DNA from: Skeletonema tropicum
Lineage: Eukaryota > Bacillariophyta > Thalassiosirophyceae > Thalassiosirales > Thalassiosiraceae
Direction of reading: 5' to 3'
DNA length: 64,000 bases
Assembly: GCA_037178625.1 (NCBI GenBank)
Contig: CM074127.1
Location: forward strand, 4,960,001-5,024,000
Under the pieces are notes generated by a model that worked only from the letters and a program-made list of their open reading frames with translations, ran no database searches and was not told the DNA's origin. Of this stretch, positions 10,441 through 19,676 are shown in pieces. The position numbers were made by a program, and so were the translations under genes. The stretch's first letter is position 1. Every line of letters begins with the position of its first letter.

Positions 10441-11701
10441 CTATGATTTCGTTGTTTGGCGCACCAAGGAATTCCTCTTTTCCTTTCTTGGGGATGGACA
10501 TGATGATAGAGCGAATGTGACTTGTTTTGCGTCAGACATTCGTCTTTTACCAATGGAATCACCCGATGCGCTCATTTCAATTGTAGAAGTTCCAAGAGCT
10601 TCTCTCCATGAGTAAGACCTTACCAGAACACTTGATGCCCGTCGACTTTCTGGGACATCTTGCAGAGAGCCTGTCGTCATGAATGACTTTTCACTTGTTA
10701 AACGAAACATATCGTAATCGTCTTCATCATCGTCGTGGTCTGAGGATGCAACACTCTCGTCATCCTCAACTACGTCTAGGATTGATTTCTGTACAATTGT
10801 CAGGACTCTAGGGAGAGTGGGGTTGGCATTCATTACCTTGTAGAACTTCATTTCATCGAACTCTACACCATATTCTTGCAACTGAATACGGATCTTGAGG
10901 GCCAACATCTTACTCTCAACTTTACAAAACTTATGATTATTGTCGACATCACTGCTGATGACTATGCGTACAATATCTTGTGCAATCTTGCTTTTTAAGT
11001 TCTCTCTCATCTGATCAAGAACTTCTTCGTTGTCGTTGACCAAACCTATCAGCTTATCCACGTTGAACTGCTGCCGATCTGCAATTTCTCTTAATTCTTC
11101 TTCTACCTGTGCTGCTCTCTTGGCCTCAGGCGAAATTGCATCTATTTCTTCAGTGAGAGTGTCCACCTCTTCTTCCAGCCGGCGGGCTTCATCCAGTAGC
11201 ATTTGATTCAGAGACCGAATGGTTGGGATCTTTGCAATGCGGATTTCCTTGAATACGGCGTATGGGACGTTAGCAATTGTAATTGCGCCCATAACGTATA
11301 CTATGATGGATGGAGAAAGTAGCATAACGCCCGGTATCATTGATGTTACGGAAGCCGCTATACCTCCCAACAACACGATATTGACTGAAAGAGGAGAAGC
11401 AACGTAAAAGGTTAAGAATGCAGCGATCCAATATCCAATCACATTAGTGAGTAATCTCTGGCGGCTACTCACCCGCTGCTAGTTTCATCAGCTGAGAAGC
11501 TGTATACTTTTCTTGAGTCGCGCTTTCGTAGGAAGCCGCTGTGCTTGTATCGTCTGAATCATCGCTACCACTGTCGCTTAAACTGTCATCGAGAAGAGGA
11601 GTCAATAGAGTGTTATCACTTTTATATGAACGGGAAGATGCTCCTCTGCCGGATCGGTACGAGTACGACGACGTTTCGTTGCTCCTCAACATTCTCGGCA
11701 T
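10441..11701 (-). CDS. TM/coiled-coil/EF-hand-like family protein, member B
   Basis: Exons 11473-11701 and 10441-11384 join in phase 1 (88-bp intron with GTGAGT donor and CTTTCAG acceptor) to give 390 residues. The N-terminus is Ser/Arg/Asp-rich (PLLDDSLSDSGSDDSDD). Two hydrophobic segments follow directly after the splice (VNIVLLGGIAASV and SIIVYVMGAITIANVPYA). Next come a coiled coil (LDEARRLEEEVDTLTEEID), the family block LVNDNEEVLDQMRENLKSKI, an EF-hand-like loop DVDNNHKFCKVE, and an acidic stretch ending YDMF. A basic tail has RRASSV and RKEKRNS sites that look phosphorylatable. The loop keeps ligand positions 1, 3, 5 and 12 but not the central Gly. It is nearly identical to member C in the membrane and coil regions, so duplication is recent. 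Function and membrane location are unknown. Confidence 0.75.
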
Positions 11702-11875
11702 GCTAAAAATGATGTGTGCTTACAGTGCTTGCAGCGCCGCCACGGTGGCCCGGAACTCTACCGCTCCTCACAGACATCTACAATGAGCTGAGGGTGAGGC
11801 AAAATAGAAGCGGAGTAAGGTTGGAATACAAGTCTGAACCGAGGTTGAAATACAGTCTGAACCGAAGATTGTGGA

Positions 11876-12066
11876 GCATAGGGAGGAACATACCATCACC
11901 TAGCACAGGTGACAAGAGGAGTGCGGACTTGCCACTGAACTAGAGATACCTAGACTGCACTCCTCTTATTACCTAAAATGGGCAAGTTCAGATCCAGCTT
12001 GCCCAGTAAACAGCTCCTGAATACCATCCTAAACTAATCACTTATTTATTTAAAAAAAAAAAAAAC
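11876..12066. mobile_element. SINE-like insertion: three hairpins and a poly(A) tail
   Basis: A ~190-bp segment absent from the equivalent promoters at 14083-14509 and 18466-18795. It contains three successive perfect inverted repeats. TCACCT/AGGTGA is at about 11898-11914. AAGAGGAGTGC/GCACTCCTCTT is at about 11913-11967. TGGGCAAG/CTTGCCCA is at about 11979-12005. It ends in about 15 A residues at 12052-12066. Imperfect ~45-bp direct repeats (AGAAGCGGAGTAAGGTTG and AGAAGTGGATTAGGTTG types) flank it, too long and diverged for an ordinary target duplication. A retroposed structured RNA is the simplest reading; no parent RNA is identified. Confidence 0.4.
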
Positions 12067-12067
12067 A

Positions 12068-12387
12068 GAAGTGGATTAGGTTGAAAAATACAAATGTGAA
12101 CCGAGATTGCTGAGCGCTCGGCTGATTGCTGATGACGCGTGTCGCGGGGTATGCATGGAAATGCACGCTCTAATATTATTCCTATCAAGAGGCGTCATAT
12201 CTCGCACACGTCTCTTGATCGATGCTCTTGCTTCTACTTTCTCATCTGGCTCATCTATCAATACTTAGCTCTATTGCCAAGCAAATTTGCCAATTATGAT
12301 ATTATAATTTCAGCAAAGGGAATAAGTACCTGTCCTTTTATTACAACAGAACTGTTACAATGAAATCAAAACGCTTATTTACCCTTG
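12068..12387 (+). promoter_or_regulatory. Relic promoter and start codon of a lost Cys-rich gene
   Basis: The sequence aligns with the promoters of the three secreted Cys-rich genes. It has the TGACGCGTGTCGCGGGGTAT block at 12133, then CATATCTCGCAC, GCCAAGCAAATTTGCC, a CAGCAAAGGGAA word and the start context TTACAATGAAA at 12355-12365. After the ATG at 12360 the coding part of the Cys-rich gene is gone and the sequence passes into the decayed copy of the 9059 gene. So a fourth Cys-rich gene once stood here or the promoter was copied without it. Confidence 0.6.
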
Positions 12388-12775
12388 ATCAAAACCACCT
12401 TCTCTCTCCACCTCATTACCATTCATCTTGATCTGTCGCTTCTCAAGCCCCGAGAGCCCGGATCGTTCTCTTACCTTGTCCATCATTTACAATCATGATT
12501 GTCCATCTGCACCTCTCAACAACCTCGTGATGAGTTCTTGCACTTGATAGCCAGGAATTATGACGACAAAACAAATAATCATGGTGATGGGGAGAAAATA
12601 AAGGCATCATTAAAACATTTGTACTCAACCGTGCGGACATGAGGTTTGTGAAAGTAGTGACGTTATATCAACCTTAATCCAGTCCACTGTTTGACGAGGC
12701 AAACTTTAATACAGAGACATAATTCGAATGGAGACGAACGTCAATGGAGGCTTTGTTCCTGTCGCCTGTGAGTTT
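12388..12775 (+). pseudogene. Decayed copy of the 9059 gene
   Basis: It matches the parent over its 9225-9570 stretch (for example CGCTTCTCAAGCC and GAGAGCCCGGATCGTTCTC), then jumps to the parent's last codons (GGAGACGAACGTCAATGGAG) and 3' UTR. About 690 bp of parent sequence is missing at the junction near 12719, with further short deletions and in-frame stops. The 5' quarter of the gene, including the presequence, is absent. It is non-functional. Confidence 0.75.
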
Positions 12776-12842
12776 TCATCTACAATAGCTAATGACGAAA
12801 GTGAATGTCAACGTTTCATACAACATCCTATGATTTCGTTGT

Positions 12843-14082
12843 TTAGCGCACCAAGGAATCCCTCTTTTTCCTTCTTCGGGTTGGATGTGATGATAGAGCA
12901 AGGGTGACTTGTTTTGCGTCAGACATTTGTCTTGATCCAATCGAATCAACCGCATTCCTTCCGCTCATTGTTGAAGTTCCAATAGATTCTCTCCAAGATG
13001 AAGACTGCGCTAGAACAATTGATGCCCGTCGACTTTCTGGGACATCTTGCAGAGAGCCTGTCGTCATGATTGACCTTTCACTTGTCAAACGAAACATATC
13101 ATAATCGTCATCGTCGTCGTCTGATGATTCAACACTCTCGTCATCCCCAACGACGTCTGGGATTAATTTCTTCACAATTATTAGGACTCTGGAGAGAGTG
13201 GGATTGACATTCATTATCTTGTAGAACTTCTGTTCATCGAACTCTACACCATATTCTTGTAACTGAATACGGATCTTAAGGGCCAACATTTTACTCTCGA
13301 CTTTACAAAACTTTTGATCATTGTTGACATCGCTCTTGATCACTAGGTGTATGATATCTTGTAAAATTTTGCTTTTTAAGTTCTCTCTCATCTGATCAAG
13401 AACTTCTTCGTTGTCGTTGACCAAATCTATCAGCATATCCACGTTGAACTGCTGACGATCTGCAATTTCTCTTAATTCTTCTTCTACCTGCTCCGCTCTC
13501 TCGGCCTCAGGCGAAATTGCATCTATTTCTTCAGTGAGAGTGTCCACCTCTCCTTCCAGTCGGTGTGCTTCATCTAGTAGTTTGTTAGTCAAGGACCGAA
13601 TGGTTGAGAGCTTTGTAATGCGAATTTCCTTGAATGCGGCGTATGGGACGTTAGTAATTGTAATTGCGCCCATAACGTATACTAGGATGGATGGAGAAAG
13701 TAGCATAACGCCCGGTATCATTGATGTTACGGAAGCCGCTATACCTCCCAACAACACGATATTGACTGAAAAGGAAGAAGCAACGTAAAAGGTTAAGAAT
13801 GCAACGATCCAATATCCAAACACATTTGTGAGTAATCTCTGGCGGCTACTCACCCGCTGTTAGTTTCATCAGCTGAGAAGCTGAAGGCTTTTCTTTATCC
13901 ACACTTTCGTAGGAAGCCGCTGTGCTGGTATCATCTGAATCATCGCTACCACTGTCGCTTGTACTATCGTCGAGAAGAGGAGTCAATAGAGTGTTATCAC
14001 TTTTATATGAACGGGAAGATGCTCCTCTGCCGGATCGGTACGAGTACGACGACGTTTCGTTGCTCCTCAACATGCTAGGCAT
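12843..14082 (-). CDS. TM/coiled-coil/EF-hand-like family protein, member C
   Basis: Exons 13854-14082 and 12843-13765 (88-bp intron at the same position and phase as in B) encode 383 residues. The architecture is as in B: acidic/Ser N-terminus, a two-helix hydrophobic hairpin beginning VNIVLLGG, a coiled coil, LVNDNEEVLDQMRENLKSKI, a loop DVNNDQKFCKVE, an acidic run ending YDMF, and a basic tail (MSDAKQVTLALSS). In the loop, position 3 is Asn rather than Asp and position 5 is Asp, so ligands have been reshuffled relative to B. The gene is divergent from the Cys-rich gene at 14510, with 427 bp between start codons. That arrangement recurs as D with the 18796 gene. The function is unknown. Confidence 0.75.
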
Positions 14083-14509
14083 GCTAAATGATGTGTGCTT
14101 ACAGTGCTTGCAGCGCCGCCACGGTGGCCTGGAACTCTACCGCTCCTCACAGATCTACTAGAATGTTCTTGCGCATTGCGCATTCAACCTCCAAACTATG
14201 TGATATGTTGAGCTGAGAGTGAGCCAAATTAGAGGTGGCGTGGAAAGGGTTGAAACACAAGCCGTAACCAAAATAATGATGCATCGGCTGATTGACGCGT
14301 GTCGCGGGGTATGCATTGAAATGCAAGATACAGTATTATTCCTATTGATTGTCTTCACATCTCGCACGTTATTTTGATCGATGCTCTTGCTTGCTCATAT
14401 CTTTGCTCATCAGAGCTTCTTGCCAAGCAAGATTGCCACCCATAGTATCATAATAAGCATTAGCAAAGAGAACAAGTACCTGTCTCCATATTACAACAGA
14501 ACCATTACA
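14083..14509. promoter_or_regulatory. Shared promoter of divergent pair C / Cys-rich 1
   Basis: Conserved between duplicated units. It holds the common upstream block of the family gene (CGCCGCCACGGTGGCC near 14114) and GCGCATTGCGCATTCAACC near 14172. The strongly conserved TGACGCGTGTCGCGGGGTAT is at 14293, followed by ATGCATTGAAATGCA, then ATCTCGCACGTT and the start context ATTACAATGAAAATC. A TA-rich stretch with TATGATAT-like words may hold the start sites. Conservation among four copies suggests function but could also reflect recent duplication. Confidence 0.5.
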
Positions 14510-15019
14510 ATGAAAATCACCTCCGCTCTTCTTCTCCTTTTTGTCGCCGGGGTTAGAGGCCAGGCAGAGTTTGGTGAATGCAAGGACTTCGGCATCATCA
14601 CTTCAGACGACTGTTCTGCACAGTGCAAGAAACGTGCAAGCGGAAAGAGCCGTAGTTGGAAGACAGGGGTTCGTTTTGACGCGGATGGGAAGCTTACTGA
14701 TTGCGAATGCAGGTACTCAACAGGAAACAATCCTGAGGAAAGTGGCCTCCCGTCTGAGGGCATTTTTTCATGCACAAGCGAAGAGCAAGGGAACGAAGAG
14801 CCACCGGTCAACACAACCGAGGAGTGCCCTGGCAGCATCAAAACTTGGGCGCAGTGCCAGAGTTATTGTAAGAGCCTGTCCAATAACTACAGTGTATCCT
14901 ACAGGGGCAGGTCTAGAAATGATATTACCCGGTGCACTTGCAACTACGGGCCGAACCGCCAGAATAACTACACCTGCACCCGCACCCTCGGAGAGAAATC
15001 GTACTTGCGTTCAAACTGA
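14510..15019 (+). CDS. Secreted protein with two six-Cys modules, copy 1
   Basis: 169 residues from the ATG at 14510, where MKITSALLLLFVAGVRG forms a clear signal peptide (in-frame codons upstream have no ATG and lie in the promoter). The mature part has two modules of the same Cys spacing: C-x(10-11)-C-x3-C, a long spacer, C-x-C, then C. They run from about residue 23 to 87 and 102 to 155. Two N-glycosylation sequons (NNYS, NNYT) are in module 2, and the end is KSYLRSN in all three copies. I do not recognise the domain; three disulfides per module is inference. An extracellular or cell-wall role is likely from the signal peptide. It is paired divergently with family member C. Confidence 0.75.
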   Translation: MKITSALLLLFVAGVRGQAEFGECKDFGIITSDDCSAQCKKRASGKSRSWKTGVRFDADGKLTDCECRYSTGNNPEESGLPSEGIFSCTSEEQGNEEPPVNTTEECPGSIKTWAQCQSYCKSLSNNYSVSYRGRSRNDITRCTCNYGPNRQNNYTCTRTLGEKSYLRSN

Positions 15020-15131
15020 AAGAGAGTTTTCGGATGAAGTAGTTATTTGGGAGCGGACAAAATGTCTTCTTCGATGAGAATTATTCTCTCTTCAAGAAGC
15101 AACTTGAGTAGGAAATTACATTAAAATTAGA

Positions 15132-15263
15132 TTATGAATATGATACTTGCAAACAGCATGTTAATCTTCTTTATTGGACTTCTCAGCTTGAGCTTCGTCA
15201 CTCGATGATGTAACCTTTTTGTGAATCAACATTTGTAGGCAAGTTTGCAATTACCCTCTTTTT
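15132..15263 (-). pseudogene. Stray 3' end of the REEP/HVA22-like gene, copy 1
   Basis: This stretch matches the stop codon, last ~30 codons and 3' flank of the gene at 28079-29842 (shared words include GATACTTGCAAACAGCATG and CAGCTTGAGCTTCGTCACTC). Nothing upstream of those codons is present. It lies downstream of Cys-rich copy 1 exactly as the intact gene lies downstream of Cys-rich copy 3. It is therefore a by-product of segmental duplication. Confidence 0.8.
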
Positions 15264-15323
15264 GAATGACCCCAGCTAAGCAATCTCAAGATGTGAGTAA
15301 CTCTAGCGTTAGCGGGTACTCAC

Positions 15324-15551
15324 CTCTGCTAGTTTCATCAGCTGAGAAGCTGAAGGCTTTTCTTTATCCACACCTTCGTAGGAAGCCGCTGTGCTGGTAT
15401 CATCTGAATCATCGCTACCACTGTCGCTTAAACTGTCATCGAAGAGAGGAGTCAATAGAGTGTTATCACTTTTATATGATCGGGAAGATGCTCCTCTGCC
15501 GGATCGGTACGAGTACGACGACGTTTCGTTGCTCCTCAACATGCTAGGCAT
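15324..15551 (-). pseudogene. Orphan first exon of the TM/EF-hand family (D)
   Basis: Nearly identical to exon 1 of members B and C: same start (MPSMLRSNETSSYSYRSGRG), same Ser/Asp-rich body and a GTGAGT donor. No second exon follows; the next sequence is the stray REEP 3' end. The last codons before the donor read GCAGAG instead of GCAGCGG, so the splice phase has also shifted. It can encode only a short soluble acidic peptide, if anything. It sits upstream of Cys-rich copy 2, matching the C / Cys-rich 1 pair. Confidence 0.75.
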
Positions 15552-15665
15552 GCTAAAAATGATGTGCTTGTGTTAACAGGATCGTCGTCACGGTGGCCTG
15601 GAACTCTACCGCTCCTCACAGATCTACTAGAACGTTCTTGCGCATTGCGCATTCAACCTCCGAAC

Positions 15666-15680
15666 TAGAGTGTCCACACA
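15666..15680 (+). repeat. Left terminal inverted repeat of the outer element
   Basis: TAGAGTGTCCACACA, the perfect complement of 18451-18465. Confidence 0.75.
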
Positions 15681-15715
15681 CGGCAAATTTGTAGGAAATT
15701 TTGTACAATTTGTAA

Positions 15716-15723
15716 GCATGGCT
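15716..15723 (+). repeat. hAT target-site duplication, left
   Basis: GCATGGCT, repeated exactly at 17139-17146 immediately outside the other end of the element. Confidence 0.85.
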
Positions 15724-17138
15724 TAGCGTAATGGAATTTCAAAAGGGTGAAATTTCACTACTGCAACTTTCGTGAAATTTACAGGGTGAAAGTTGCACCA
15801 ATTTTGGCCAACAATGAAATTTCACAAAAATTCTGGCGCGAACGGATGGTACTGAACCAACACGTAGCACAAAAATAACCTAAGACCCTTCATTCCACCA
15901 ACCACCAAACCCCAAAGAACACCACGCACCATCCAGATGATGAGTTTGTCAACTCAGCGGAGAGTAACTCTTCACCAAAATGCTGGCGACTAACAATGCA
16001 GTATTACTTATTCCTTCGTAGTAATTCAGCTTACATGCGTGTTCCTGCATTGGCATGTACCAGATGATTTTGGGCGCGGATGGCTCTTATTTTGGGTGCG
16101 GGTATGTGCACAAATCAACTTTTTGTTCACTCTGCCGTCTACCACGCTGTCATAGTTTGCCTGGCAATAACAACAACAATTCAATAATCTTCAACAATAA
16201 TGCTTTTGACATGCGCCGCCAACGCCCTTTGTGGCATTCTTGGTTCAAGCGCTGCGCAATGATATTAACAAGTGTCTCACTCCCGAGTTTGATGAACTTC
16301 TTGGTCAGGGCTCAAGAGCAGAAGTTGCTGGTATGATCCGTGAACGTTTCAATATGGATGGTGTTGATCCCAGCGGACTGAAGGTTGGTTTACTCGATGA
16401 GCATCACTTGATGTGTTTCCTCTGTGACCCAAACTCTCGTGTGTGGAGGGAGTTGTTCTACCTGCAGACTAACAAGGCTGCGCTCGTAAGGAAGATGATC
16501 GAGTGGTATGTGCCTTTGGGTGAAGATGGTTCTGATGAGATGTGGAGGAGAGTTAAAAAGGATTTTGAGGACTTTGATACTCAAAACAATGACTGGTTTC
16601 ATTCTTTTGACGTTCCACTTCCATCGCTTCCATCTTTGGAACAGCTGCAACAGAACAACAAGTCTTTTAGTATCAAAAATGTGGTACAGTATGTGGAATC
16701 AACTGGTGCTATTTCTGGTCGCATCACGTGGTTTGAATGTTATGCAGGATCATCTGACTTCTATCGATTGGTTGCTAAGCCTCTAATGTCTATGGGAACT
16801 GTCGGATCGATGGATTGTGAGCGTAGGGCCAAACCTCTGAAGAACAGCATTCTTGTGAAGGATAGGAATAGGATGAAGGATCCAACTGGTGTTGCACTTC
16901 TTCGAGGGAAGGAAAACCTCCGTCATATCATGGATGCGAAGAAGATGCTTGGAAAGAAGCTTGCTGACAGTCTCTCTTAGAGTGATGTGTTGACTGCAGA
17001 GTGCAAAGTATTACAACTATCTCAGGATAAGCTAGAGTGAAATTTAATCCCTTGAAATTTCTGAAATTTCTGAAATTTCTGAAATTTCAACCTGCAATTT
17101 TCAACCCCCTCCAAAAATGGTGAAATTCCATTACGCTA
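15724..17138 (+). mobile_element. hAT-superfamily DNA transposon, 1415 bp
   Basis: Ends are perfect 18-bp inverted repeats beginning TAGCGTAATGGAATTTCA (15724-15741 and complement at 17121-17138), flanked by an exact 8-bp duplication GCATGGCT. An 8-bp duplication with a TAG-starting repeat is the hAT hallmark. Subterminal GAAATTTC words are dense at both ends (about 15744-15835 and 17040-17090). The interior encodes the C-terminal part of a hAT-like transposase. The perfect repeats and duplication show a recent insertion. The short coding part suggests an internally deleted copy that depends on another element. Confidence 0.88.
16210..16980 (+). pseudogene. hAT transposase C-terminal fragment
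   Basis: An open frame of ~256 codons from just after an in-frame stop at 16207-16209 to TAG at 16978-16980. It has no ATG until residue MIRERF inside the frame, so either an upstream exon is spliced on or the gene is truncated. The end carries the hAT dimerisation pattern. FYRLVAKPLMSM is followed by a Ser-x-x-x-CERR segment (equivalent to the family's ER-x-FS), then K-D-R-N-R-M and LLRGKENLRHI (equivalent to the R-x-x-L ... L-x-x-x-x-N-L ending). The DDE catalytic core and zinc finger are not visible. Confidence 0.6.
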
Positions 17139-17146
17139 GCATGGCT
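17139..17146 (+). repeat. hAT target-site duplication, right
   Basis: GCATGGCT, identical to 15716-15723. Confidence 0.85.
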
Positions 17147-18450
17147 TACAAATTTGCAAAATCTCAAATTACAAATTTGTAGGATTTTGTAACAATTGTA
17201 GAAAAACCTACAAATTTGGATTCATACCAATTCCTTCGTATGTATGCATTGCCCCCTAAAATGCGCCCTAAATTTTGGACAGTCACTGAGCAGCTGTGTC
17301 CAAGACCATCTTCAGCGTCTTTCTGGACACGATGATCACTCCGATCGCTCCGTCCATAAAATAGATGTGCTCATAAATAATGGCAAGTCCATTTTATCAC
17401 CAAGCTGTTCTCCTCATGTCTTCGACCAATCCCTCTGCTCCAAATAATCACCCTGCTGGTGGTAGCTTTCCATCCCTCGTCTCTCCTTCTGGCGTTGGGA
17501 GGCCGCATCGCTCCTCTGGTGCTGCAGCTGCTGCTCCTCTCAACAACCTTCACCTCAATGTTGCAGCGGCAGCCGATACCGCCGAGCGAATAGGGCGGCA
17601 ATAATAATAAGGAGTTGAGTAGAAAACTCTATCATATTGGCAGCAACGCGATAATGCATAGCTTGCTCCATCCTCTCAATTGGTGACAGAGAGCTAGAAT
17701 CTCGATACTCCCAAGATACCTCGCGGCGTGCGCGGCGCTCACCGAATTGAAGTATCTCCTCCTCGTCTTCGTCGTCGGCATCTTGACGACGTCGCCTACG
17801 TCCTGACATGGTTCACGTAGTAGTATAGGACGTATCTTTGTATCGATGAGGCTTACTACTGTGGCCGAGCGATGTTTCGATGAGGAGATGATGTGTGATG
17901 GTATTCGACTATTTCCTAGGAATTCGTCGAGCCCCCAAAAATCTGAGAGTGACTAACTTCAAGTGCGAGCACTGGACCTAGGTTCTTGCTCGTCATCGCC
18001 TCTGACTTCCCTGCACTCAAGGGATACAGTGAGGTGGTCCGATACAACCTTCCAGACAACAACAGAGAAACTGTGGGTGTGGTGCCAAACATGTGTGGGT
18101 ATAAATCTACGATGCGAACCCACACCCCTAGATGCAAGACGGGAACATCGAAGATGTTTTCGATACCCCGCTTGGTCAAAGGGTGGGGAGTGGGACGCTT
18201 AAAACTATCTAGACAACCGATGCCGAAAAACCCACACACTACAATGAGTGCATTGGTTGGATGAACAACCAAAAAAGAATGGCAGGGGCGGTAGCAAGTC
18301 GAACCATCACACCTGAGGAGTGAAGACACCCGTCTCGACTGTCCATAACCACAAGCAAATTTGGAAAGCTGTGTGGACACACAAAACTCGTCAAATTTGC
18401 AACTACAAATGTATTACAAATTTATTACAAATTTGTTACAAATGTAGCTT

Positions 18451-18465
18451 TGTGTGGACACTCTA
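18451..18465 (-). repeat. Right terminal inverted repeat of the outer element
   Basis: Mirror of 15666-15680. A further copy of its core (GTGTGGACAC) lies about 80 bp inside the end, at about 18371. Confidence 0.75.
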
Positions 18466-18795
18466 CTATGTTGTGATATGTTGAGCTGGGAGTGAGCCAA
18501 ATCAGAGGTGGTGGCGTGGAAAGGGTTGAAACACAAGCCGTAACCAAAACAATGATGCATCAACTGATTGACGCGTGTCGCGGGGTATGCATTGAAATGC
18601 AAGATCTAGTATTATTCCTACCTATTGATTGTCTTCACATCTCGCACGTTTTCTTGATCTTGCTTTTGCTTGCTCATTTTTGGCTCACATTAGTGCTTTT
18701 GCCAATCAAGTAGATCAAGATTGCCAACCATAATATCAGAATACATCAGCAAAGGGAAGAAGCACCTGCCCCCATAGTTCAACAGAACCATTACA
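18466..18795 (+). promoter_or_regulatory. Promoter of Cys-rich copy 2
   Basis: Collinear with 14205-14509: GTGATATGTTGAGCTG near 18473, CAAGCCGTAACC near 18533, the TGACGCGTGTCGCGGGGTAT block at 18569, ATCTCGCACGTTTTCTTGAT near 18640, and ACCATTACAATGAAAATC at the start codon. The outer TIR element inserted at its distal edge, cutting it from orphan exon D. Confidence 0.5.
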
Positions 18796-19296
18796 ATGAA
18801 AATCACCTCCGCGTTTCTTCTCCTTTTTGTCGCCAGGGTAAGAGGCCAGGCAGAGTTTGGCGAATGCAAGGACTTTGGCATCATCACTTCAGACGACTGT
18901 TCTGCAGATTGCAAGAGCCGTGCAAGCGGAAAGAGCCGTAGTTGGAAGACAGGGGTTCGTTTTGATGCGGATGGGAAGCTTACTGATTGCGAATGCAGGT
19001 ACTCAACAGGAAACAATCCTGAGGAAAGTGGCCTCCCGTCTGAGGGCATTTTTTCATGCACAAGCGAAGAGCAAGGGAACGAAGAGCTACTGGCTCGGAG
19101 GTGCCCTTACCGCATCAAAACTTGGGCGCAGTGCAAAAGATATTGTAGGAGCCTGTCCAATACCTACAGTGTCTCTTACAGGGGCAGGACTAGAAATGAT
19201 ATTACCCGGTGCACTTGCAAATACGGGCGGAACCTCCAGAATAACTACACCTGCACCCGCACCCGCGGAGAGAAATCGTACTTGCGTTCAAACTGA
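18796..19296 (+). CDS. Secreted protein with two six-Cys modules, copy 2
   Basis: 166 residues, closest to copy 1: same signal peptide (MKITSAFLLLFVARVRG), same Cys positions in both modules and the same KSYLRSN end. Differences cluster in the linker between modules, where copy 1 has PPVNTTEECPG and this copy LLARRCPYR. One linker glycosylation sequon is therefore lost here. The reading frame is intact despite a TIR element just upstream and a Helitron about 120 bp downstream. The function is unknown. Confidence 0.75.
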   Translation: MKITSAFLLLFVARVRGQAEFGECKDFGIITSDDCSADCKSRASGKSRSWKTGVRFDADGKLTDCECRYSTGNNPEESGLPSEGIFSCTSEEQGNEELLARRCPYRIKTWAQCKRYCRSLSNTYSVSYRGRTRNDITRCTCKYGRNLQNNYTCTRTRGEKSYLRSN

Positions 19297-19676
19297 AAGA
19301 GAGTTTTCGGATGAAGTAGTTATTTGGGAGCGGACTAAATGTCTTCTTCGATGAGAATCATTCTCTCTTCAAGTAGCAACTTGAGTATGAAATAACATTA
19401 GAATTAGATTATGAATCCAAGCTTCGACTGAGTCGAGCGTAGGCTTATTCCGGAAATCTGAGGAGCTCCAACATAGATAAGTAACTCGTGTTAATTGTAC
19501 GCGTGGGCAGACCCGTCCATCCCACGCAAGAGATGTTGACCGGTATTTGCAAAATCTCATTTCACGACTTTTCTCATTTCACGACTTTCACTTTAGGAAT
19601 AAGTAGGCTGTCTCATTCCCACGCAAGAGATGTTGACCGGTATTTGCAAAATCTCATTTCACGACTTTCAATTACA

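Larger units (their letters stand above)
15666..18465. mobile_element. TIR element (outer), split by a nested hAT
   Basis: Perfect 15-bp inverted repeats TAGAGTGTCCACACA mark the ends (15666-15680; complement at 18451-18465). Just inside both ends lie many AAATTTGTA-type subterminal repeats. Compared with the uninterrupted promoter near 14205, the insertion splits AACTATG, leaving CTA or ACTA on both sides, so a 3-4-bp target duplication is likely. The superfamily is undetermined. Without the nested hAT it is about 1.38 kb. Interior frames (minus 17555-17809, beginning MSGRRRRRQDADDEDEEE; minus 17916-18380) match nothing I recognise, so it may be non-autonomous. It separates orphan exon D from Cys-rich copy 2. 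Confidence 0.65.

Noticed and set aside
11876..12066. U1 snRNA gene
   Set aside because: It lacks the 5' splice-site-pairing sequence and an Sm site in the right place, and it has a poly(A) tail; only short words agree.
14541..15077. Long second frame overlapping the Cys-rich gene, also open in copies 2 and 3
   Set aside because: It has no signal peptide or fold. It is open in all three only because the DNA is closely related, and the Cys pattern and signal peptide support the other frame.
17963..18264. Plus-strand frames inside the outer TIR element as a transposase
   Set aside because: No catalytic motif or family pattern could be seen on either strand; left as unknown.
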